Shown here one piece after another: positions 23,121 through 29,068 of a DNA stretch of 29,068 nucleotides. Below the pieces are notes generated by a model. It had not been told where the DNA came from, did no database searches, and saw nothing but the letters and a program-made list of their open reading frames with translations. The DNA is from CAYMJO01 sp964391305. Lineage in GTDB: Bacteria > Patescibacteriota > CALEFQ01. The position numbers and the translations under genes are program-made. The stretch covers positions 1 through 29,068 of the forward strand of contig CAYMJO010000007.1 in NCBI GenBank assembly GCA_964391305.1. Reading direction: 5' to 3'. The stretch's first letter is position 1; every line of letters begins with the position of its first letter.

Positions 23121-24005
23121 ATGTCTATTCTAATTGATAAAAATTCAAAATTTATAATTCAGGGCATCACGGGCTCGCAGGGCTCTTTCCACACGAAGCT
23201 CATGCTTGAGGGTGGAACAAAGATCGCCGCCGGCGTTGTGCCGGGAAAAGCGGGAAAAAAAGTCGAGGGCATTCCGGTTTACGATAAAATTTCTGATGCT
23301 ATGCAAAAACACGAAGCCTCGTGGTCTATTTTGTTTGTGCCTGCATCTTTTGTGAAGGCCGCGGCACTGGAAGCGCTTGATGCTGGGCTTAATATTGTTA
23401 TCATCACTGAACATATTCCAGTGCATGATACTCTTGCGATTATAAAATTTGCGAAAGAAAAAGGAGAAGAACTTGACAAAAAACTTTACATCGTCGGACC
23501 AAATTGTCCAGGATTGATTACGCCGGAAGAATCGAAAGCTGGAATCTTGCCGTCCAAAATTTTCAAAAAAGGGAATGTCGGAGTTGTTTCTCGTTCGGGA
23601 ACTTTGACTTACGAAATAGTCTGGGAGCTTTCAAAAAGAGACATCGGACAGAGCACTTGCGTTGGCATCGGTGGAGATCCTGTGATCGGGAGCGATTTTA
23701 TAGATATTTTAAAACTTTTTGAAAAAGATAAAGACACAAAACAAATTGTGCTGATCGGCGAAATCGGCGGAAGCCTCGAAGAACGGGCGGCCGAATACAT
23801 TGAGAAAAACATTTCCAAGCCTGTCATCTCATACATTGCGGGATGCACGGCGCCTTCCGGAAAAACCATGGGACATGCAGGCGCACTTGTCTTAGGCGCT
23901 TGCGGGAGCGCGAAATCTAAAATCAAAGCTCTGGAAATTGCCGGGGTTGAAGTTGCAAAACTGCCAAGCGGAGTTGGACGGATATTGGAAAATAAGATAA
24001 AATAG
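23121..24005 (+). CDS. sucD: Succinyl-CoA synthetase subunit alpha
   Basis: SucD carries the phosphohistidine and binds CoA. The 294-residue protein has the CoA-binding Rossmann start FIIQGITGSQGSFHT, IVGPNCPGLITPEE, VSRSGTLTYE, STCVGIGGDPVIGSDF, LIGEIGGSLEE and the active-site histidine in GKTMGHAGAL. All signature blocks and the length agree with the family. It follows sucC by 125 bases that are almost wholly repeat DNA; such a gap is unusual inside this pair. Together with KOR it completes a 2-oxoacid to free acid pathway with substrate-level phosphorylation. Confidence 0.95.
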   Translation: MSILIDKNSKFIIQGITGSQGSFHTKLMLEGGTKIAAGVVPGKAGKKVEGIPVYDKISDAMQKHEASWSILFVPASFVKAAALEALDAGLNIVIITEHIPVHDTLAIIKFAKEKGEELDKKLYIVGPNCPGLITPEESKAGILPSKIFKKGNVGVVSRSGTLTYEIVWELSKRDIGQSTCVGIGGDPVIGSDFIDILKLFEKDKDTKQIVLIGEIGGSLEERAAEYIEKNISKPVISYIAGCTAPSGKTMGHAGALVLGACGSAKSKIKALEIAGVEVAKLPSGVGRILENKIK

Positions 24006-24117
24006 TAAATAGCAAATAATGTTTGGTACGCAGTTCTAAATAATCAGCTTTTTGAAGTTGAAGGTTTTTCGTTGAAAGAAAAGTGAATAATGAGAACTAA
24101 AATTAAGAAATGATATT

Positions 24118-25845
24118 ATGTCCAGATTAAAGACAGTCTACAGAGAAATACTTATTGCTATTATCCCTGTTATTATTCTGGGCCTTCTTGCTCGCGTCGC
24201 GACTGGTACTTTCAGCTGGCGGGAGATTTTCAGCAACAGATCAAATCTGGAGGCAGTGCTTGTCGGCAAAAGTCCCGATATTGTCTCTGCGAGAGGCGAG
24301 CGCTATAATCTCGAAGTCGAGCTTGAAAATAGAAGCGATGTGGCATGGACACGGAGCGGCAACAGTTCCGTTTTGCTTTTGGCGGATAAGGTTGTCAAAG
24401 ATCCTTTTTTTGCGAAAGATTCCACATGGATTTCAGGAAACAAAATTGGGCTTTTTGAAGAAAAAGTGGAGCCTGGAAGTCGTGGTCATTTTAGGTTTAC
24501 CATTTCGACAGATATGGGACAAGGGGATTACAAGGTGAAATTCAGTTTTGTTGATGCGGATTTAAAAGAAATCAAGGGAGTGAAGCCTCTTATTTGGCTT
24601 GTGAAAATAGAGGATTCAAAATATGGTTTTCAGCTTGTTTCCCAATCTGAAAATCCGGCGATAGAAAAGGGAAAAACGGCAATTCTTTCCGCGAGGTACA
24701 AAAATACCGGGAATTCCGTCTGGAAAAATTTTGGCGAACATCCCGTTACCTTGGATATAAAAGATAGAGACAAGAAAAGCGTTTTTTACGATGATCCTAG
24801 ATGGTCCGATGAGAATACCGCTACGTATCTTGATGAGGATTTTGTTCCTCCGGGCGAAGAAGGAACTTTTACTTTTGAAGTGAAAGCCCCTGATTCCCTC
24901 GGTGTTGTGCGGGAGACTTTTGTTCCAAATATCGAAGGAATTGATGTGGGGAAGGTACCGGATCTTTCTTTTGACATTGCAGTTTCCGACACGTCGGCAT
25001 CGAAATTAGAGAGAGCGCCGCAAGAAAATAAAATTAAAGATGGAGAAAGCATGAAATTTTATGCCGCGGCGGTCGATCATGGCGATGCCTATGTTTTAAT
25101 TACCCCTTCGGAAGAAGTTGTTGTTTTTGACACGGGACATCCGAGTCGAGCCAACGTTGTCATAAACCTTTTAAAAAAAATTGGAGTGGATAAGATTGAT
25201 TATATGTTCTTGAGCCATTCTCATTGGGATCATATCGGCGGAGCGCCTTACATCATGGATGTATATCCCGTTGATAAGATATATATAAATGGTGAAGGCT
25301 ATCCGTACGGGACTTATGAAAAAATGGCGAAGTATTTTGGCGAAGATGCGGATAATGTTCATTTGGTATCTTTGGGGGATGAGATTGATCTTTCTGGCGG
25401 CGTTCGTGTGAGGATTTTAAATCCCAAAGAAAAACTTTCAGGTACAAATGACAATGATGAGGAAGTGAACAACAATGCTTTGGTCGCAAAAATTTCGTGG
25501 GAGGATGCCGTGGTACTTCTGCCATCCGATATATACAGCGACACAATGAAAAACATTATGGAAAACGAGGACATTGTGGCGAAAGTGCTGTCTCTGCCGC
25601 ATCATGGCATGAATGGAATGACGGGAGCAGAAAGAGAGTTTTTTGCCGAGGTTCATCCTATGGTTGCCATTAAGGCTTCAAATTATGATGAGCTTAAAAA
25701 TAGCACAAGTCAGGAATTGCTCCATGAGCTCGGGGTGCTTGGCTCGACCTTGTTTGCGACGGCGGAATATGGGACGCTTTTGGTTGAATTCGATGGGAAA
25801 GGAAGTATGGAGGTGAGTTCGGGGAATATTGTTTGGAGGGAGTAA
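24118..25845 (+). CDS. Membrane-anchored ComEC-like metallo-beta-lactamase protein with Ig-like domains
   Basis: A 575-residue protein with an N-terminal signal-anchor (about 10-30). Two beta-sandwich modules follow (about 40-165 and 170-290); the second has the pattern NTGNSVWKNFGEHPVTLDI, W-S-DENTATYL and VPPGEEGTFTFEVKAP, as in NBR1-type Ig-like domains. The C-terminal 260 residues are a metallo-beta-lactamase domain: VVVFDTGH, the metal site SHSHWDHIGG (His 367, 369, Asp 371, His 372), ALVAKISWEDAVVLLPSD and LSLPHHGMNG. This order matches the ComEC/Rec2 C-terminal domain, but the ComEC membrane channel is absent, so it is a stand-alone extracytoplasmic hydrolase. A nuclease or phosphodiesterase role is inferred. 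It lies between sucD and prfB. Confidence 0.85.
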   Translation: MSRLKTVYREILIAIIPVIILGLLARVATGTFSWREIFSNRSNLEAVLVGKSPDIVSARGERYNLEVELENRSDVAWTRSGNSSVLLLADKVVKDPFFAKDSTWISGNKIGLFEEKVEPGSRGHFRFTISTDMGQGDYKVKFSFVDADLKEIKGVKPLIWLVKIEDSKYGFQLVSQSENPAIEKGKTAILSARYKNTGNSVWKNFGEHPVTLDIKDRDKKSVFYDDPRWSDENTATYLDEDFVPPGEEGTFTFEVKAPDSLGVVRETFVPNIEGIDVGKVPDLSFDIAVSDTSASKLERAPQENKIKDGESMKFYAAAVDHGDAYVLITPSEEVVVFDTGHPSRANVVINLLKKIGVDKIDYMFLSHSHWDHIGGAPYIMDVYPVDKIYINGEGYPYGTYEKMAKYFGEDADNVHLVSLGDEIDLSGGVRVRILNPKEKLSGTNDNDEEVNNNALVAKISWEDAVVLLPSDIYSDTMKNIMENEDIVAKVLSLPHHGMNGMTGAEREFFAEVHPMVAIKASNYDELKNSTSQELLHELGVLGSTLFATAEYGTLLVEFDGKGSMEVSSGNIVWRE

Positions 25846-25852
25846 CATTGTA

Positions 25853-25915
25853 TGGTGCACGGTACCCAGTTTTTTTGCAGAAATCAGGTACTGTGTACTG
25901 GGAACTAAGTACTAA
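25853..25915. repeat. GTAC-rich intergenic repeat before prfB
   Basis: Contains GGTACCCAG, GGTACTGTGTACTGGGAAC and TAAGTACTAAC, partly inverted relative to one another (CCCAG/CTGGG). GTACTGGGAACTA (25895-25907) is the reverse complement of TAGTTCACAGTAC at 28991-29003 except for one base. Confidence 0.45.
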
Positions 25916-25923
25916 CAAAAATT

Positions 25924-27016
25924 ATGAAAGAAACAATAGAAAGTCTTTCCGATCTCTTATTGCAGATCCAGAAGACACTGGACTCTCTTTGACATTGGCG
26001 AAAAAAAACATAAAATAATCGAGCTTGAAACTCTATCGGAAGAGCCTGATTTTTGGAAAGATAATCAGAATGCGAAGGAAGTGATGAAAAAGCTTGATTT
26101 TTTAAAGGGTCAGGTTTCTCTTTGGGAAGGCTTGGAAAAGGAGACAAAGGAATTGTTGGAAATGGCGGAAGAGGCGGAGAGAGAGAAAGCCAGTTCTCTT
26201 TATGGAGAGATCAGGAATAAGGCTGGAGATTTAAAGAAAAAATTTGATAAAAATGAATTTCAGGTGTTGCTCGGCGGCGAATACGATGCGAGTAATGCGA
26301 TTCTTTCTATTCACGCGGGCACCGGCGGCGTTGATGCGCAGGACTGGGCGGAGATGCTTCTTCGGATGTATCTTCGCTTCTGCGAGCGCAAAGGCTTTGA
26401 CGCGCGAGTTACGGAGGAACATCGCGGCGAGGAAGCAGGCATAAGAAGCGCCACGATGCATATAAAAGGATCGTATGCTTATGGATATTTGAAGGCGGAA
26501 GCCGGAGTGCATAGACTTGTTAGGCAATCGCCATTTAACTCGGATGCGTTGCGTCAAACATCGTTTGCTCTCATTGAAGTTCTTCCCGAGATCGAATCTT
26601 CTCGGGAAATAGATATAAAGCCGAATGAGATTCGTGTTGATACATTTCGAGCGTCGGGTGCCGGAGGGCAATATGTGAACAAGACTGATTCTGCCGTTCG
26701 TATTACGCATTTGTCGACAAACATAGTTGTTACTTGTCAGAGCGAACGCTCGCAATTGCAAAATCGTGAAAGCGCGATGAAAGTCTTGCGCGCGAGGCTT
26801 TTTGCGAAGAAGCAAGAGGAGGCAAATGAAAAAAAATTGAAAATCCGAGGCGAGCATGTTGCCGCCAAATGGGGCAATCAGATCCGTTCATATGTCTTGC
26901 ATCCATATAAAATGGTGAAAGATCATCGGACGAAGTACGAAGAAAAAGACCCAGAAGCGGTATTGGATGGGAAGATAGAAAGGTTTATCGAAGAGTTTTT
27001 GAAAAAAAGATATTAA
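25924..27016 (+). CDS. prfB: Peptide chain release factor 2, with programmed +1 frameshift
   Basis: RF2 ends translation at UGA and UAA. The gene starts at ATG 25924; 22 codons lead to CTT-TGA-C at 25987-25993, where the ribosome slips +1 and continues in the frame ending at 27016, for 363 residues in total (E. coli 365). Reading from the internal ATG at 26081 would lose the first 52 residues. The main frame has the stop-codon-reading SPF tripeptide (residues about 202-204, in LVRQSPFNSDALRQTSFA) and the catalytic GGQ (about 247-249, in SGAGGQYVNKTDSAVRITH), which define RF2. Expression is autoregulated: low RF2 leaves the TGA unread and favours the frameshift. A GTAC-rich intergenic repeat lies just upstream. 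Confidence 0.95.
25987..25993 (+). promoter_or_regulatory. RF2 programmed +1 frameshift site (CTT TGA C)
   Basis: The heptamer CTTTGAC is identical to the classical prfB slip site, with TGA in the 0 frame after 22 codons and an open +1 frame that aligns with RF2. The bases just upstream (ACACTGGACT) do not form the AGGGGG-type Shine-Dalgarno stimulator found in E. coli. Confidence 0.93.
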
Positions 27017-27125
27017 AATTTATGAATGAACAATGTTCAATTCTCGTTTATTTTTACCAATGGCTTTTCTTTTTGAAAAAACAGTGCACTGATGCGCTAA
27101 ATATCGTCCAAAAGGTTCTTTTTGC

Positions 27126-27154
27126 TTGTTTTGTCTGGTGTAAATTGGTATAAT
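27126..27154 (+). promoter_or_regulatory. ftsE promoter
   Basis: TTGTTT (27126-27131), a 17-base spacer, and perfect TATAAT (27149-27154) preceded by TGG, an extended -10. The predicted start near 27161 leaves only about 8 bases before the ftsE ATG. Confidence 0.7.
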
Positions 27155-27168
27155 TTCTCTACGAATAT

Positions 27169-27852
27169 ATGTTGAAAATAGAAAATGTCACAAAAGCGTA
27201 TGCGAAAGGTAATGTTAAGGCATTGGAAGATGTTAGTTTTGATATTGAGGAAGGTGAATTTGTTACGATTGTTGGTCAGAGCGGCGCCGGTAAATCCACG
27301 CTGGTTCGGCTTCTCATAGCCGAGGAGCGTCCCGATAAAGGAAGAATAGTTGTTAACAACTGGGACGTCAGCTTGATAAAAGAAAGTCATATTCCCATGT
27401 TTCGAAGACAGATAGGCGTTGTTTTTCAGGATTTTAAACTTTTGGAAAAAAAGACGGCGTGGGAAAATATTGCCTTTGCGATGGAAGTCTGCGGAAGGTC
27501 GCGAAGAGAAATCAAAGAGCAAGTTCCTAAAATTTTAGACATAGTGAATTTGTCAAAGCAGGCGGACAATTTTCCCCATCAGCTTTCCGGCGGAGAAAAG
27601 CAAAGAGTTGCGATTGCGCGTGCTTTAATACATAAGCCAAAACTTCTCGTTGCCGATGAGCCGACTGGCAATCTTGATTCGCTGAACGCGTGGGAGATCG
27701 TCCAATTGCTTCTTCGGATCAACGAGCTTGGGACAACGGTTGTCATGGTTAGCCACAACCGCGAGATTGTCAATGCTGTCAAAAAGCGTGTTATAACGCT
27801 TGATCAGGGAAAGATGGTGAGGAATCAGGATATGGGGAAGTACGTTCTATAG
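27169..27852 (+). CDS. ftsE: Cell division ATP-binding protein FtsE
   Basis: FtsE is the cytoplasmic ATPase of the FtsEX complex, which controls cell-wall hydrolases at the division site. The 227-residue ABC protein has Walker A GQSGAGKS (about 37-44), Q-loop VVFQDFKLL, signature LSGGEKQR, Walker B LLVADEPTGNLD and switch VSHNR. The FtsE-type N-terminus (MLKIENVTKAYAKGNVKALEDVSF) and short length distinguish it from larger importers. The ftsX gene follows in the same direction but 201 bases away, across a repeat island. Confidence 0.93.
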   Translation: MLKIENVTKAYAKGNVKALEDVSFDIEEGEFVTIVGQSGAGKSTLVRLLIAEERPDKGRIVVNNWDVSLIKESHIPMFRRQIGVVFQDFKLLEKKTAWENIAFAMEVCGRSRREIKEQVPKILDIVNLSKQADNFPHQLSGGEKQRVAIARALIHKPKLLVADEPTGNLDSLNAWEIVQLLLRINELGTTVVMVSHNREIVNAVKKRVITLDQGKMVRNQDMGKYVL

Positions 27853-28053
27853 AATTCCAAAACCTAAAGCTCAAAGCCTAAAAAATTCCAAAATCCAAAG
27901 TCTAAATTACAAAAGATGTCAAAATTAAAAGTTTTGGAATATGAAATTTCCCGCCGCGGGCGGGGCCACGTAGCGGCGGTGGTTTTGATATTTGAGTTTT
28001 GAAATTTGTTGTTTTTTTGGATTTTGGGCTTTGGGCTTTGATATTTTCAATAT
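27853..28053. repeat. Repeat island between ftsE and ftsX with GC-rich core hairpin
   Basis: AT-rich flanks read CCAAAACCTAAAGCTC... on the left (from 27857) and GGATTTTGGGCTTTGGGCTT... on the right (from 28019); the left arm is an imperfect reverse complement of the right (shared AAAGC-CAAAGCC and AAAATCCAA blocks). The centre is a GC-rich hairpin, CCGCCGC (27951-27957) with GCGGCGG (27973-27979). No ORF of note lies here. It resembles a small insertion element without a transposase. Confidence 0.65.
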
Positions 28054-28965
28054 ATGCCTAGTTTTTTAAGAATACTAAAATTCGGCTCTAAAAATTTCTG
28101 GCGCAATATTTGGCTGTCTGTTGCGACGGTTTTGATAATGGTAATAACTCTTTTTATAATCAGTACGATAGTTATTTTGAATTTACTGACGAATGCCGCA
28201 ATAGATAATATTGAAAACAAAGTTGATATCAGCGTTTATTTCAGAACGGATGCATCGGAGGAAGATATTCTTGATGTTCGAACCCAAATTTTAAATTTTG
28301 ACAGGGTCGAGACGACAACTTATATTTCAAAAGATGAAGCGCTGAAGCAATTCAGGGAAGAGCATAAGGATGACGAAGTTATCTTGCAGTCTCTTTCCGA
28401 GCTAGATGAAAATCCATTGGAGCCAACTTTGATCGTCAAAACCCGATCACCCGAAGATTATCAAGAGATTGCCGCGTTTTTGGAAGGTGATCAGTACAAG
28501 GGAGTTGTGAGCAGTGTTAATTTTGAGGACAATCGCGAGGTTATCGAGAAGCTTGTCAGGATTTCCGGCACGGTGAGAAAAGCGGGAATCGCGATTGGCG
28601 CTGTTTTCTTTGTAATTGCGATACTTGTCGTCTTCAACACGATAAGGCTTACTATTTACACGCACAGGGAGGAAATAGGCATTATGAAGCTTGTTGGGGC
28701 GACGAATTGGTTTGTCAGGGGGCCGTTTATTCTTGAGGGCGTTCTGTATGGCTTGATCGGTGCTGTTGTTACGGTTGTTATATTATATCCAATTCTAAAC
28801 GCCGCATCGGCGAGAGTGACTCAATTTTTCGAAGGGCAGGAAATAAATATAGTTCAGTTTTATATGGACAATCTTTTTTGGATCGTGAGCGGTCTTATGA
28901 TGCTTGGTGTTATTCTTGGTATAATAAGCAGCTCGATTGCAGTTGGGAGATACTTGAGGAAATAG
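28054..28965 (+). CDS. ftsX: Cell division protein FtsX
   Basis: FtsX is the membrane partner of FtsE and passes conformational signals to extracytoplasmic peptidoglycan hydrolases. The 303-residue protein has a first membrane helix at about 22-45, an extracytoplasmic domain at about 50-160 with the family pattern NKVDISVYFRTDASEEDI and YISKDEALKQF, and three C-terminal helices (about 172-198, 225-250, 273-297). The loop HREEIGIMKLVGATNWFVRGPF is the FtsX hallmark that couples to FtsE. Length and topology are normal. The repeat island upstream may separate its expression from ftsE. Confidence 0.93.
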   Translation: MPSFLRILKFGSKNFWRNIWLSVATVLIMVITLFIISTIVILNLLTNAAIDNIENKVDISVYFRTDASEEDILDVRTQILNFDRVETTTYISKDEALKQFREEHKDDEVILQSLSELDENPLEPTLIVKTRSPEDYQEIAAFLEGDQYKGVVSSVNFEDNREVIEKLVRISGTVRKAGIAIGAVFFVIAILVVFNTIRLTIYTHREEIGIMKLVGATNWFVRGPFILEGVLYGLIGAVVTVVILYPILNAASARVTQFFEGQEINIVQFYMDNLFWIVSGLMMLGVILGIISSSIAVGRYLRK

Positions 28966-29068
28966 ATTTTATGTTATATAGTGCATGTATTAGTTCACAG
29001 TACTCAATTATCGGTACTTCGTTTTTTTATATAACAGATTTGGCTTTTTAAAAAACTGGGAGCTATGT

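Noticed and set aside
26081..27016. prfB starting at the internal ATG 26081
   Set aside because: It would lose 52 N-terminal residues; the upstream ATG 25924 with the CTT-TGA-C site gives a full-length RF2.

Overview
The window is AT-rich, gene-dense bacterial DNA with short intergenic gaps, almost no Shine-Dalgarno sequences before start codons, several TTG starts, and many small membrane-anchored proteins or lipoproteins of unknown role. Together with the Ig-like secreted proteins, DUF4013, an isolated Elp3 and the intergenic hairpin repeats, this suggests a Patescibacteria/CPR genome, probably Parcubacteria-like. That placement is inferred from gene style, not from a marker phylogeny. The prfB gene keeps the CTT-TGA-C frameshift site, so TGA is a stop codon here (code 11), which argues against the Gracilibacteria/Absconditabacteria recoding.

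Layout. 1-5145: tail of an unknown protein, a possible 43-aa membrane peptide, a DJ-1/PfpI protein, exonuclease VII (xseA, xseB), two membrane-anchored proteins (one DUF4013) and, on the minus strand, a SerB-like HAD hydrolase. 5227-8998: a minus-strand Elp3 with a NUDIX-like remnant behind it, and divergent from it a Trm9/ALKBH8-like methyltransferase. These two could form a cm5U-to-mcm5U wobble-uridine pathway. A BCAM0308-family zinc protein and an SbsA-type lipoprotein follow. 9073-16656: a basic KRKTA-repeat peptide, then mutS, mutL, nth, a nucleotidyltransferase-fold protein, a small membrane protein and fpg, which makes a DNA-repair-rich stretch. 16671-18864: a beta-propeller-like lipoprotein, a CYTH protein and a membrane-anchored protein.

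19107-24005: a six-gene run of 2[4Fe-4S] ferredoxin, 2-oxoacid:ferredoxin oxidoreductase alpha, beta and gamma, and succinyl-CoA synthetase beta and alpha. It has a good promoter and a perfect 15-bp inverted repeat in its leader. The encoded route is 2-oxoacid to acyl-CoA plus reduced ferredoxin, then to free acid plus ATP or GTP. Such a self-contained fermentative energy module is notable in a reduced genome. 24118-28965: an anchored ComEC-like metallo-beta-lactamase protein with two Ig-like modules, prfB with programmed +1 frameshifting, and ftsE/ftsX separated by a repeat island.

GC-rich palindromic repeats stand out from the AT-rich background. A 41-nt unit sits just upstream of mutL, reappears inverted between sucC and sucD, and a related hairpin supplies the last codons and stop of sucC. 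No rRNA, tRNA, CRISPR array, transposase or phage gene was seen.
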